The notes beneath the pieces were generated by a model that was not told where the DNA came from, did not search any database, and saw only the letters and a program-made list of their open reading frames with translations. This document shows, one piece after another, positions 12,346-26,117 of a stretch of 64,000 bases of DNA. Source of the DNA: Liolophura sinensis (taxonomy: Eukaryota > Mollusca > Polyplacophora > Chitonida > Chitonidae); the NCBI RefSeq assembly GCF_032854445.1, contig NC_088303.1, forward strand, positions 28,253,265 through 28,317,264, in the 5' to 3' direction. Every line of letters begins with the position of its first letter. Position 1 is the stretch's first letter. The position numbers were made by a program, and so were the translations under genes.

Positions 12346-15300
12346 TATAGAATCTTTGCGAATCATTCCTACAGAAGATGGTCAATAATTGTAAGCCACT
12401 GATAAGATAGTCTACTTGATCACAGACAGGGAAAATTCTGTAGCTTTGTTTTTACAGAAGAATTACTGGAGTAAAGAGAGATCTATATTTTCATGAACAC
12501 ATGTGTCTCTACTATATTCAGTGTTTTGCCCTGCCTTGCCAGTCACATTCAAAACACCTTTAACTCATTAAAGGCAACTCATTATAAGAATTGGTCAGAA
12601 CTTACAGAAAAACAGCTTCTGTTACAAGAGATAAAATATGTTTAGTAATAAGTGGTATCATGCACATGTAGCAAGGTTATGAAACCGAAGTGGATAATTT
12701 ATGGCTATTGTCCCTTATGTCTTTTTCACAGGCCTGGCTCTTGTTTCTAATGACAACATCACGCTTTATGAGCAAAATCTGTTTGAAAGGAGACTAAAAT
12801 TCCTATAAAACAGACCACCTCAGTCCTTCGCATGGTAATTTTATTGCTTACATTGTACATAAAAGCCCGGCAGTATCACTATATGGTCAAGGTTTCTGTG
12901 ACATGATATTCATCAAATACATTGGAGATGAACAAATCACAGGTTTTGAGAGGGCCCAGTCACAATAAGCTATCACATATCTTATTGATGGGACAGTCAA
13001 CCCATCTGGTGCTTCTCTTCAAACCTCTTTCAAGATTCATTTTTATGGCAGCTGATTTTTCTTGGTCCTGTTAAATCATGAATCCTTCGTGGACAAAGAG
13101 TCTCCCAGAAAGCTTTTCATTGCAAAGACATCGTCTGCCATTATGATAATTGCTCCAAGCAACAGAAGTGGTAATTATCATTTACAATGTCCAGCTTAAT
13201 GTCTCCTCTAATGACAGTTCTTTGACATGATTTATGATTAAAAATGTAATAAACGATGACACGCACTCCTTTGTTTAACAATCATTGTAAACTGAATCAT
13301 TGTACAACACTGAATGACATTCAAATCAAATTTGTAAAACACAATTATATGAGACCCCATGGAAACAGTTCAAAAATGTGCACAAAGGAAAGTGATATGA
13401 CTCAAAACAGACAGGGGAGGATTATTAAAATGTTTCATAAGCTCTTCAAGAAAGTTCTGAAATTTAACAGCTATTTTTTTCAATATATTTATTCATAGAT
13501 TGACTATATGGTGTACAGTTTAAAAGAATCAATCTGCATGTGTATGTATATAACAATTTACATTCCACTCCTGTTTTAGGTCTTTCTCAAGGAAGTTTAA
13601 AATGAAAAACAACTGGAGGAAAAAGTTGATTATTACATTTTTTAGGACATGCTAGTTTACATAGGTCTTGATTTAAGCAGAGGAAAAAAATGATATGCTT
13701 CTTAAATCACAGAAAAAAAATCCAGTTTGAAACTTAACCGATAAGAAATGATATCAGAGAAACAAAATTTCAGAAAAAGAGAAAAACATGTAAGTAATTC
13801 AATTGACTTTCTTTGAAGAAAATATTATTTTTTGTTCAGTAGAGTGTGAAGGTGATAGACCTGTCCGTTAAGATTGAGTCCTTCAGACAAAGAGAGTTTA
13901 ATAATGTAGTGGGGAGATAGCGACCACAAACAAGCAATCCGTTGGTCATATGGGCCAGAAGCCAGTCCCAAGGGAAATCTAAGTCTCCGTGTTTAACAAA
14001 GTAGCTTTGCATTTGCCAGTGGATTGTTCTGACAATGACATATTTATATCTCAGAGGGTCAGTATTGTTAGCTGGAAGATGTTTAAAAGCCGTACCGTGA
14101 TAAATGCTCTGATCTGACAAACTGATTGATCTGAGGGACAGGGAATGCGTGTTAAGAACAGGAAACACTGACCAGGGATGGTATTGGTCATGTGTAGGAG
14201 GCGTGCTTGGAGACAGCTATGAATGTATGACCCTTTACACTCAAAGAACTCTTGAAATGTTTGAAACTTTTCTGACTTAAGGTCTTTAAGCCTATATTGC
14301 TCCCAATCTAAAGTACTAAAGTAGAGATTCTGGATTAAGTTTTGATACCAGTTTTTATAATCTGCCCCTTTTCTTGTGGAATATGGTTGCAAAATTAGCC
14401 AGACCCTGAAGTTATTTTTGCAATATAACAATGTAAACTCAACACCCTGAAAATGCCTAACTGATACACAGCCATTGGAACAGAAATAGGTTTATCACTC
14501 GACAAACCCCAGAAGAATATTGTCAGAATATGTCTTTACCACTCACAAATGTTATGTTTGTCTCAATATATATATATATATATATTTATTTTTTTTTTTT
14601 GCCTGAACAGAAGTATAAAATTTCAACAGTTTCTATGTTATGTGTTTTCAAGGTTTGATAGTATATATGTGCGTGTATCCCATAAAGTAATGTGAAGCTT
14701 TGCTTAATATTCTTGTATAATGCAAGGCAGCTAAAACACTTAATATAATATAATACTGAAATTTATATGCATGACATTTATATATTATTAAAAGACATAA
14801 AGAGAATGCTGTCTAAAAATCCAAGGTCTGATAAAAGTGAAAAAAATAGAACCATATCAGGAAATGGTCTGAATTACTATTCCTAGGAAAACGGAATGGA
14901 ATGTCAGGTCTACAGGTTTACATTCAAAACTCTGCAGATGCTAAATCATTCCTCTAAACAATTTAATACAAGAACGGAGCTTTATCGACACAAAGGTCAT
15001 AGCTAAAACCTGATGGCTATTTAATTTACATCCAATCATGCATATCCACACATCTGAACACAGACCTCTCCAATAATTAATTTTCAGGACATACTGACGT
15101 TCCTGAAGCAAATATCGGTGAACAGTTATCTCTCTGATATTGATATTTTCTGACGTGAGAACACACAATTACTTCACACAGATACCAGCAGTTTGTTTCT
15201 CTTACTCATTTTCTACAGACACCAGATAGGTCAACGATTCTAGAGACTTCAACACTTTTCCTTCCAATCGAATTCAATTTTCGTTTAATCCGACGGCCTT

Positions 15301-15769
15301 CGGAGTGTAATCCATACTATGCCAGCAGAGATTTTAACAACTCTATTACCCAATGCTATTAAAGTGTCTTCTAGCAGTACTTGCACGCCACATTCTTGTC
15401 GCTCAGTTTGAAACTGATCTAAAAGCCTTGTTAATGATTGTGGGAAAAATGTTAACCACACACAGGACTTACAGTGCACTGTAATTTTCTGATCACACTG
15501 TAATGGGCTCAGTGTTCAGAAGGTCAATATCAAAGACAAGCAACTTGGGTTCAATGTTAAAACTGGGTTTAGCAATCTTGGCACACGTAAGACTGGTTAA
15601 CTTAGGAACAAGGTTAGCACTGGTTTTGTATGGTGTTACTTCACTCCAACTTGGTGGTGCATCACATCCAATGCATGAACCATAATTCCTCAGCCTTTCC
15701 GCATATGAAAGAGCAACGTTGAGTGCAATTTTTTAATTTGAATTTGAAGACAAAACTACACTGGTTGGA
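12346..15769. other. Presumed intron, nothing coding seen
   Basis: (TA)n at about 14567-14585 and poly-T nearby. Open frames at 13836-14431 on the minus strand overlap one another and lack splice sites or protein-like character. Confidence 0.4.
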
Positions 15770-15970
15770 TTGACCGATTTCATACGGCCCTGATACGGGT
15801 CAACCAGTCAAAGTCAACCAGCATTATTCCCTTTATGCTGAACGCCAAGCGAAGAAGTTACAGCTTCCTCTTTTAAAGTCTTACGTGCGACCTGACCCAA
15901 GATTAACCCTGGATGTAACGCCACCCCCCCTGAAAGGGATGCTCTACCAACTGAGCTATTGCGGCCAGTC
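15770..15970 (-). mobile_element. tRNA-derived SINE, family B head and body
   Basis: On the minus strand the head GGCCGCAATAGCTCAGTTGG-TAGAGC gives a clear A box. A degraded B box (GGTTAATCTTGG) follows. The body then reads CTTCGCTTGGCGTTCAGCAT and runs to GGTTGACC, a body I associate with bivalve tRNA SINEs (from memory, not searched). The absence of a matching acceptor stem and the degraded B box rule out a functional tRNA. Confidence 0.65.
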
Positions 15971-16558
15971 AGAATGTATCTGAATAAACACCTTGCAAAC
16001 ACGTGAAAAGGTTAAAGATTTACAGTTTATCACAGAATGGTGGGAATCTATAACTTCAACAAAGGCATCACAATCACTACATGATTGCACTAAGACAATC
16101 CTGCAAGAATCATACAGACACCTTCATATTGTGACTCACATAATGTTGGTGAGCAACAATAAACTCTCAACAAACTGTTAAGGAAACTTGTGAAATGGTT
16201 ACTTACATAGTGGACAGGGTGGGTGCATGAAATGGACCAAATTAAAAAAAACAGTTGTCCTTACAGCTTTTTTTGGGTGGGTGGGGGGGGGGGGGGATGC
16301 ACTGACTAAAATATGCACGCTTAATTTCGACACCCTGGCTGAGAAAAAAACCCCCCCAAAAAACAAAAATATGTGACACATAGACACATGTAAAGAAAGT
16401 CAAAACAAAATCTAGCGTCTTTAAATTTTCAAGATCATGCAGTATAAATACATGTTACAGTAAGACAAACATGTTTTAAATACCAACAAATTTGACGACA
16501 AAAGTATAACTTTTTGAGTACATGCAATTTGACAACATAATTCCTAACATTTTGATAT

Positions 16559-16741
16559 ATTTTATTTATTTGACTGGTGTTTTACGCCATACTCAAGAAT
16601 ATTTCACTTGTACAACGGCGACCAGCATTATGGTGGGTGGATTCCGGGCAGAGCCTGGGGGAAACCCACGACTGTCCACAGGTTGCGACCGCATTGCGCT
16701 AGCTCGCTAACCAACTGATGCCCCCCCCCCCCCCCCCCCCC
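16559..16741 (-). mobile_element. SINE family A copy with internal deletion, ending in poly-C
   Basis: The tail and 3' domain (TTTATTTATTTGACTGGTG, then GTACAACGGCGACCAGC) are well preserved. The block between CACAGGTTG and CGACCGCATTG is deleted, so most of the middle is lost. The head end (GCTAACCAACTGA) runs into 21 consecutive C (16721-16741). Confidence 0.85.
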
Positions 16742-17762
16742 GAGCATTTTGAAGACGAAGCTGCAATGTTCACGATGGGGTCACATATAACTTCACTGAA
16801 ATTAGAAAATAGTCTGTCAAGATAACATTCCTCCGATAAGCCAATTAAAACATGTACTACATGTATATCTTTGATAGCCCTATTTGATAATTTAGACACA
16901 TCCAAGATAAGATTAAAAAAAACACAAAAAAAAAAAAAAGGAAAAAAAAAAAAACAACATATTCCATCATCTTTGACAAAATCACCTACATTTGTAAATT
17001 TTATTGATGGTGGCACCATCCATGATGTACCAGTGTAGAGCAAGTCAAGAAGTTTGCCTGTCCTGTCCCTCAACAAGGCTTCAATCAGGCAAGGGTTGGG
17101 CTACCTGGGAGCTAGGTCATTAATCAGGAAGGGCCATAGAGAAGTGGGGGCAGTTGAAATCAGGGACGGTAGCAGCGTGTAATCAAGTGGCTGGTGGTCA
17201 AAACTGGGAACAAAATTGGCTCCCCATCTGACTAACTCTAAATAAGCAATCTCCAATTCTCCTCCATCCGACAATTCAATAAATGTCTCCGCGCCTTGAA
17301 TGTTGTGAATGAGATCTGTTCGCTAAATACATCAAGACAAAGTCCTTTCATCTAGGGCGAGTTCACTTGGTTATTTCTACCCTGCTGAAATTTCCCGCTC
17401 CAAATAACCCGGCGACTTTAACTCAATCTATTCATTCCCAAGGGTTCATGTCACTTGACACAAATTACAAACTATAAAATATTCCTTCTCCTCTCCCTAC
17501 CTCCCCGTCCAAAATTTCATACAATACATGTACAATGTGCATGTGTCACATACATGTAAGAGTAAATGTAAACATTTACTGTGGTCTCCAGAAAAATATT
17601 AACCTGAAAGCTGTTACTGCAAATAAAAAGTTAAACTACATGTATACCATATGTATACCATATGACTTATCTAAGAAATTAGAATACTTCTGTCTACATT
17701 GAGTAAACAATAGCAAACAATGACCTATACCTATATCATATTTTGGTGTAGATTGACACATG

Positions 17763-17895
17763 TATTATTTATCTATTCGTCTGACGCACCCTGCGATCTG
17801 CCCGGTTTCCTCCGACCATAATGGTGGGCACCATCGTACAAGTGAAATATTTTTGACTTGGAGTCAAACAGCAATCAAATAAATAAATAAAACAA
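17763..17895 (+). mobile_element. SINE family A 3' half, plus-strand, with abutting inverted tail
   Basis: From about 17789 it reads TCTGCCCGGTTTCCTCCGAC to CAATCAAATAAATAAATAAA on the plus strand. Immediately left, TATTTATCTATTCGTCTGACG looks like a second tail in the opposite orientation. Two copies may therefore meet head to tail-end here, or the copy formed a small inversion. Confidence 0.6.
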
Positions 17896-18194
17896 TTCAC
17901 TACGTTTCCCCTCCCCCCTCCCCCCCCCCTCAATACTGACAGGTATAAATATGTACCTGACAAATCTTCTTTGGAAGCCAAAGGAACACATGCCATTATT
18001 ATCGGAGCTGAGACATCTAGATTATTTGTTACCATTCCTACAGGCACATGAAGCATACCATCTTCGTCTAATACCTCTGTACCTGCCAATCATGACAAAT
18101 AATTTGAGCAACCATCTGGTCAATATTTATTTATTTAATTACTAATGCAATACTCTACCAGTTTTTTGTGCTTATTTGATGGGGGTGTCAGGTT

Positions 18195-18360
18195 TAAATT
18201 TATTTATTTATTTATTTGATTGGTGTTGTACACCGTACTCAAGAATATTTCATTTATACAACAGCGACAAGAATTATGGTGGTAGTAAACCGGGGAGAGC
18301 CTGGGGAAAACCCATGACCACCAGCAGGTTGATGAAAGACCTTCCCATGTACGACAGGTT
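18195..18360 (-). mobile_element. SINE family A 3' two-thirds
   Basis: It begins with four TTTA repeats and TTTGATTGGTGTTGTACACC, and continues through GAATTATGGTGGTAGTAAACC to the CTTCCCATGTACGACAGG block. The tRNA head is missing, as in a 5'-truncated retroposed copy. Confidence 0.8.
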
Positions 18361-21300
18361 TAAATGTGATGGAAACTGAATATTTCAGTTAAGTGACAAA
18401 CTTCTTGAATTACAGTGGTATGTAAGCCAAAACAGCAAGAACTGGATTTGATCTTGTGGCTTCATTGGCCAGCTGCCCATCAGCTGTGTTACGCATGATG
18501 CTTTGGCAGGTCAAGCCAGAGAGGAACGTCCACATGTACAATGTATATACATGAGGGGTTATGTCTTGTATAAATACAGTATACATACATGCATACGTTT
18601 AGCATGCTGAGCATGGATTAGCCTATACATATACACACACACCATTAACACATATATGCCAACCAACATTTTGACATTTATTATATATTTGGTGAGTATC
18701 TTCTAAAATGCATAAAAACCTGACAAGTGATAAAATCTGACATCCCCTACGAGCAGGGAAATGCGACCACATGGCCTTGGTGCTTTTTTACCTGAGAGCA
18801 GAAAGGGGAGTATGCACAGAGGGAGGGAGAATGCTTGTATTATGTTAGGTTGGATGGATGAGTTACCTTGTCTTGGGGTATCATCTGCTCATAGTCTGTT
18901 GTGGCCGAATGATCGCTGTGTGGAACAGAGTGCAATGTCAAAGTCAAGCCCCAACACTCGGAGCAAAGATCACACTGAGAGGAAATTGGATACTGTATCA
19001 CCTTGAATCTATTTTTTTTTTCTCTTCTTTTTTCTTTTCGTTAACAACATTTCCTTCAGGTTAACAAAACAAACACTTCTACACTGCTAACATCATGAAC
19101 AGCAAGCCTAAGTTGATGATCAGATCAGAACATTCATCAGAAAGTATTTAGTGGTAGTACTACATTTAGCTATCACACATACTGCTTACATGTTCCTAGT
19201 ACAGGATGTCTGAACAGGCTATACTGGAGATTTTCAGCCAAAACTCCATATCCACTAATGGAATCAAATTTTGTGTATTTACCAAGTAGTGCTCAAATTA
19301 TGACATTTATATCAGCTGTCAGATTCATACCTGTGTTGCTGATTTTGAACGGTGAAACATGCACAGTTGAGGCTGCTATTTTGTGAAAGGTAATTATTTT
19401 GGCCATTTGATTGTATTTGTACTGATCGATTTTTTCTCAAAAATCCGCTTAAAGCACAAATTATTTGACTTTTATGATAATTAAAGAAAGAATTAAAGAA
19501 TTTTGTAAAATCATTTTAACAAAACCCCCTTTGTGCCACACTGTAGTCAGAAGCAATTGTCAGAAAGATTTACACGTACATCTACGTGTATGTACATTGT
19601 AATTCAGGCAATTCTTATTTCCATTTACATTCTTTGCTGGTTATTAAACACATAATAGACACCAGTTGTAGAATATGTAACCATGCAAATTCAGTGGTGT
19701 ACAATGTGTATGCACACTGTACATGTAATGCTTACTGGACAACTATGATTTTGTTACACAAAACTGTGCTTGCTGTTTCTCTACATGAAACTTGACCTAT
19801 AACGGAAGTGTCATTTTGGTGGAAGTTAACCATTAATGGGTTTATGGCATGGAGTAGGTGAGGGAAAAACATGCAGCTGTGATGGACTGGCATGTGAAAA
19901 GAGAATATTATACCCAATAATAATGAACCATTGAAACTCGGCAGGAATCCATGAATACACCTCACCAACTCAATTCAGTCCCGTAAACACAAGTTTAAAA
20001 AAGCCTCAACCCTTGATGCATCTAATTAACAGCTCGTTTATTAGTTGGACATGTACCTAAACCCAAAAATGCCTGGTCTTTTTTTTACGGGTTAAGTGAG
20101 AGGAGGTGGGTGGGTCACATAACAGCTGGGGGTCACCTTTACTTCGCAAACTCTCCCTTAAATGTTACCCCTTTTAGAATCCACCAACATAAAATGAACC
20201 CAAACTGTGCAAACATTGGAGCAGGGAGCTTTATTACAAGCAGATAAGAACAGTTAGGTATACATCATGGGTCGATTAAAAAATTTCTCTGCTTTGCCAC
20301 CATCAAGGGCCAATTCCACAAAGCAATTTCTGACTTAGGTAAAAATTTGAAATATGATTTTAGGTCCTATTTTTGGAGTCTAGAAATAAAAAAATTGTCA
20401 CCATTAACGTCTTAAATGTTACCTCAAGACAAATGTGTCAAAATTTCAACTTCCCGTATCAAAAGTACTGTGATGAGGTTCTGACATTTTCAGAAGCAAA
20501 TAAATGTCACAAAACATCACTTTTGGTCATCCTAAATAAACCCTGAAACACCTTTCAAAGATGAATGGAACTCTCAGTATCAGATCCAATATGACCACTG
20601 CTCCGTAAGTTAATGAACCTTAAGAAATAATTCTTTTAACGCTTTCATGTACAGACACATGTACTACATAAAATGTTATGTGTATGAATAAACGTATACA
20701 TACATGTATCTCTGAAGACAGCTCAAGCTCCTGACTGCATACAGAATACAAGACAGTTTGCCGTTTTTGTTTCTAAACAACCCATATTTGTGTACACGTA
20801 CATGCATACAGACAATACAGTTATGAAAGTTGTCCTCCCAGCATGGCTGCATGGGCAGTCTAGACTGGCTACCTCTGTTCTGACCAACAACCCTTGACCA
20901 ATGAGACCTTGTGCTCCAATCAAGACTGGTGGCATGGCTTTGGGTCAGATGTGTGTCTGTGTTGCAAACTTCACCTCAAACAAGCAAATTCAAATCCTGT
21001 GCTTTATACATGTACTCAAAACTATACAATGCATGTACATGGGTCAAGCTGTTCAGCTGGTTTATGGAATTTGATCTGAGGTGCCATAAACTGAATCCTG
21101 ACCATCAAAATCGACCAATATTTAATTTGCTGAAGCAGTTACTGCATGGAAACCAATGACCACTTACACAATCAAGGATACTGTTAAATACAAGTATGCA
21201 AAACTTATTCATGGACTGGACTGGTTTTTAATGGACAGACCCAGTTTGATGTATGCCTGGTTTTTGCGATAGTGTGGTTATAATACATTAACCGTATATA

Positions 21301-22317
21301 GAAATGTGACAGTCATGCAAAACCATACATGTGTGTATACATTTACACATTTGTGAACCATCAATTTATACAAGAATTTTGTATGTTTATCACACGAATG
21401 TATCAATAAAAATAAAATCAATAAGTTTCAATGCTTCATAACGTTGGTTATGTAACAGTGTAAATCAATACACCGCAAGAAATATGATGACAATTTTGAT
21501 AAGTGCATCTGAGGCCAAACGTGTATGAAAGGGTTTTGCGATCCATATGATTTATTGTTCGTATTCTCTACGTATCAAACCTCGGACTCTTCGCAAACAC
21601 GCGAGAAAAAGTTGAACGGAAAGTTTGTATCAGCGGCTCTCAAAAGAATAAGAAAGTACAAAAAAGTCACAAAACATGGCACTCTGAAAGTAGATTCAAT
21701 ACCTCTGCAAACTTTCTCCATTATATCTGAGTATGATAATTCAGGCACAGAAAGTGAGGAAAGAAATGAAAAAAAAATCTGGTATCTGGAATGTTATTTA
21801 TGGGTTTCGACCAATCCACTAAAGTTTGTGATTGCATGCAATGAACATGACAGAGAGTTGAAATATTATCTCCTGAAGTGATGGGTGTTCCGCAGCCATT
21901 TCCTGGATTCCTTAATTTTCTGCATTAACTTTTAGTCCTGTCACGAGCTAAAAGGATGTACTGTATCCCTGGTCCCTATAACGTGGGACTAATCTTACTC
22001 TTCAGGTTTTAAGGCAGCAATCAGCAGCAGATTTCGGAAGATTTTGCAATATTTTACAAGATTTTTGAGTGGAAGCTGAATTTGACAGATGCTGACATCC
22101 CGTTCCAATTTCGATAACAAACATCACTGAAAATGAATCCCGAACTGGTTGTTGAAATGCTCAAAATATGAAGGAAATATCAGTGAGCAAATCTGAAGAT
22201 ATTAGGCAAACTAAAGGGTTAAACACCAGCATCACAAATGTAAATGAAATCGAGATAAAAAAAATAACTGTGGTGTATTCTTCGAATAAGCAATTTAAAA
22301 ACACTGTTGTGATAAAG
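18361..22317. other. Presumed intron; one strong orphan acceptor
   Basis: A strong minus-strand acceptor ends at 18792 (see findings). A 118-codon plus frame at 21525-21881 is Lys/Glu-rich and not recognisable. A block at about 20308-20345 (CCAATTCCACAAAGCAATTT) has the look of a dispersed DNA-transposon remnant, which is unproven. Confidence 0.35.
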
Positions 22318-22511
22318 CTTCGTGTTTCAAGTCCAGTTGAAGCTTGCTTCCTTTTTGGTCGTTCATGGGAAGGTCTACCAGCTACCAGCAGACGGCTGTA
22401 GGTTTCCCCCGCGCTCTGCCTAGTTTCTTTCCACCACAATGCTGGACGTAATCGTATAAGTGAAATATATGAGTATGGCATAACACGCCAATCAAATAAA
22501 TAAACAAATAA
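22318..22511 (+). mobile_element. SINE family A, plus-strand, 5' truncated
   Basis: It starts around the B-box remnant (GTTTCAAGTCC), passes GGTTTCCCCCGCGCTCTGCC and CACCACAATGCTGGACG, and ends CAATCAAATAAATAAAC. The A-box part of the head is absent. Confidence 0.75.
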
Positions 22512-25500
22512 TAAAGCTTGCTTCTATAGATGCGTAAGGGTTAGCTTGTATTGTAATCACACGATAGGACTACATGAAATGCGTGCATCGGAAATGACAA
22601 ATGATATGAAGAATAAACCATGACTGTACAAATATGGTTTCTAAAACTACAGCAACATCAGGCTTCATCTATGTGTGTAGTACTATGAACAAGAATGGCC
22701 TAGTCAACCTAAAATTGGGCGAAATGCGGTGAACTAGGCGAGCTATAATAGCTACAGTTATTGTTGAGTGAGTCTACCATATCTCTTCACTACGACAATC
22801 CTGCTTGATCCAGATTATTGGTGTAATGTCCCGTAAAGGCATAATGTGAATTTGACTGGATGAGGAGCAATGTACCATTAAAATTACCAGGTCCATTCCA
22901 GTCAACAAGATGACGAATTTGCATTATCAAGCTGTGTGTCCTGCATCTGGAAATAGCAGATTTGCCCATTATATAGGGTCATAATCCTTGCACATGACAG
23001 CAAAAAACTATAGGCAGCTTTTAAGCAATTTAAGGGTTGAAAGTGATAATGACAATATGAAAAGTAATAAAAAAAGTATTTTTAACCCTTAAAACTGTGA
23101 AAAAATTAAATGTGTACAGACATAAAATGAAACATCACCTGCTTTTATGTAACTGTTTTTCCATTTTATGGCTTAACACTTTTACATTTTTTGTTCCATT
23201 CTTATCATGTTTCACATAAAAATGCACACCAAGATATAATATGTAGCATAGAGGTGCAGAAATTGTCTTGACAAAATTGATCGATCAATTCTTACCTTGG
23301 TGAATGTTTAACTTTAAGGTTTATTGGACATGATCATGCACATAGGGATAAATAAATTACCCACGACCCTCAAAAAATTTGATCGCAGACAAACTTGTAG
23401 TGCCTGCATTTTGACATACAATAGGAAGATCTGGAAAGATTGTCTTACACTTTCTGCCAAGATTATTTGTGTCTCTACCTGAACAACATGTTTTGGCCTT
23501 CAAAATGAAGTCAAATTTACTGGTCAAATATGCTGAAGTGTTAAGCAGCTAATGTACATACGTACATGGACACATATGAGATACCTAATGGGTTCTGCCA
23601 GACGTCACCTAGCCCCAGGCCAGTCAGGTTACAGGTTCAAATCCAATGTGCGTCAATGACTCTAAATTACTCATTTTGTCTTAGTTACTCTGAGTTTAAA
23701 GTTGTAGTTTGTTTGGATGGTACATACATGTAGGAAGATATGCTATGGGAAAAATGTAGTTGGAGGCAAAAGTAATAATTCACCTCTAAAAATGTATTTT
23801 TAGGTGAATCTTAGTGCCAGTTCAGTACATGTGTATTGTGAGTTAACACATAAAATCGAGGGATCAGAGGCTCAATGCGTGCCGATCTGTAACCGTAGAA
23901 GCTAGATTGTTGGTATACAGTACAGTTACTGTAGGTGTTCGAAAGGGAACGCTTTAAACATGACACAAACATCGACTTTAACCATGGAGTTTACTATCAT
24001 CAAATTGAGCCAATTAGAGGTACAATAACCCTGTATGCTTTCAAAGCTCTAATCATTCATCTGTAAGACCAGGTGTACATCATGTTCTGGTTGAACTTAA
24101 TAGTCTATGTACTTAAACTCATTACCCCCCACTAAATTCCCAGGCTCTAATTTGCAACAACAACAGGTGTAAATGTCCTTATGTTACTTAACATGTACTA
24201 TCAGTCTACATCCTAGCGCCTTTCTAACATCAGGTTACTTAATTTGTAGCGAAGATCAAACACGGATGTTAGTTATAATATGGCAGATTTGATTTTGGAT
24301 AGTTACTATCAGGTAATACCCCCTTCAACATTAAACAGTTACCTGACGTCAAAGACCAAACCGAAATAAAAATCAAAGGCGAGAAGGTCAAAGTTCAAAC
24401 CCATGCTGCATTAATTGATATCCTTTTTACGCATGGTTCCTGTGAGAGCAGGTATAAGGTCAAGAGCTCTGCGAGGAACCCTCTGGGGGGTATGTGCGTC
24501 AGTAAGACTGGTCTACAATACCTTTATACAGTGAGTGGCATTCTGATCAGCTTTCACGAGCAACCACTGAGCATATGGCACAATAACACGTTCCAGATAT
24601 TAATGGTCGCATTACAAGTGCCTCTGGAAAGGGAATCTCATTTTCACAGAAGGTGGTGAAGTGGTTTGGATGGACACAAGTTTTTTCACATCCACACCAT
24701 TTTCAGTTTTTCCACATGATGTTTAGTTTTTATTGCATATAAGGTTAACCAAGGCATAGCTTATTAATTTGCTTATGTTTACATACATGTAGACTGGATA
24801 CAATTCAAAGACGCTGGCACTTAATTCAGCTGATAACCTATAAAAAATGTAGTACAGTTATCACTTAATTAGCTTTGTAAAACCTAATGGAGTTTAGTAA
24901 TGTGGTCTAATGTATACTGTCCACCCATGGGAAATAAATTAGTAAACATAAACTATTCTTGCTGTAAACTCACAGGTGGATAAATCAGGTGCGACTCAAA
25001 TCTGACGAGTTAAATGTCATTAGTCAAATGAAAATAGGAAAATCTATTCCATAGCCTGTATTCACGCACAGTGCAATTTAAATAGATCATATTAAATAGA
25101 ATTTACGTTGGAGGAGTCAATATAATAAATTGCAAAGTGCAAATTTAGCTTTAGCAGCAGAAATGCTCAGCAATCATAATAAACGTTCGAGTTCGAGATC
25201 GAGAAAGCGAGAGACAGTATAGGTAATATCGCAGGACTGAACAGTTCACTAAACAAGTTGCACATGAACAATTAAATCTGATAATGGTTATCAAAAATAC
25301 TTTTTCCTCCCTGCCATCACCTATGCAAGATGAAAACAGAAATCAGGTCATATTATAACTGTTCTGAAACAGGCAGGATATAATAGGAGATATTTTAATC
25401 AACCCCTCATCATTTGTTCCTGCTGCGGGAAAGAAAACATCTCCCAATCTCAGATTCGAGAAGGACATCTTTTTGCTACAAAGCTTGCTGAAAAAGAACG

Positions 25501-25879
25501 GTGAAAAAAAAAAAACATACAAAAGAGAGTCTTATTAGACTCATTGTCCTGACCATTACTCCACTTCATCCAGCTCATCAAATGTGGCGTTCGATCAGCA
25601 ATGAGACTTAATTGACTCATGATCTTCAGGTCAAAACACAGGATGCTTCAAAATGCCATCAGCAAAACAAATCATCTTGTATATATACATCATGTATCAA
25701 ATAAGTATAATTATATCAAGGTTTCAGAGTTTTACTGATTCCTAGGGGTTAATGTCATGACTTTTGCAAATACCACATCATTCATCACATAAATATAAAG
25801 ATGTTATAAAAAATACCCACAGAAGCCGGGAGCTTAACGAAGTTAAGGTGCACAAGTAAAAGGTATGCTGCACACTTAA

Positions 25880-26026
25880 AACGTTTGCATGGTGCAGACT
25901 TACAATGGATGGTGCAGATTTAACAGTTTGCATGGTGCAGACTTAAATGGTGCAGATTTAACAACTTGCATGGTGCAGACTTACAATGAATGGTGGGAAT
26001 GACGCAGACTCAACAATTTGCATGGT
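25880..26026. repeat. TGGTGCAGA tandem repeat
   Basis: Alternating units TGGTGCAGACTTACAATG and TGGTGCAGATTTAACA...TTGCA recur over about 145 bp. A diverged start is visible from 25851. The period is irregular because AATGAATGG spacers come and go. Confidence 0.75.
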
Positions 26027-26065
26027 GTACATACATGTAAACATGTACATACATAATCACATTCT

Positions 26066-26117
26066 TTTCAACGAAATTCTTGAGTATGGCTTTACGCAAC
26101 AATGAAATAAATAAATC
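26066..26117 (+). mobile_element. SINE family A 3' tip
   Basis: Only the last 50 bases of the family remain (ATTCTTGAGTATGGCTTTACG and then AATAAATAAAT). Confidence 0.5.

Noticed and set aside
15896-15968. tRNA gene on the minus strand
   Set aside because: A box is good but the B box is degraded and the acceptor arms do not pair; the sequence continues into a SINE body.
16262-16297. Functional G-quadruplex element
   Set aside because: It is a near-pure G homopolymer next to poly-T; slippage explains it and nothing nearby suggests a function.
16699-17076. 125-codon minus frame with poly-Gly and poly-Phe
   Set aside because: The Gly run is the poly-C tract and the Phe run is a poly-A tract; not a protein.
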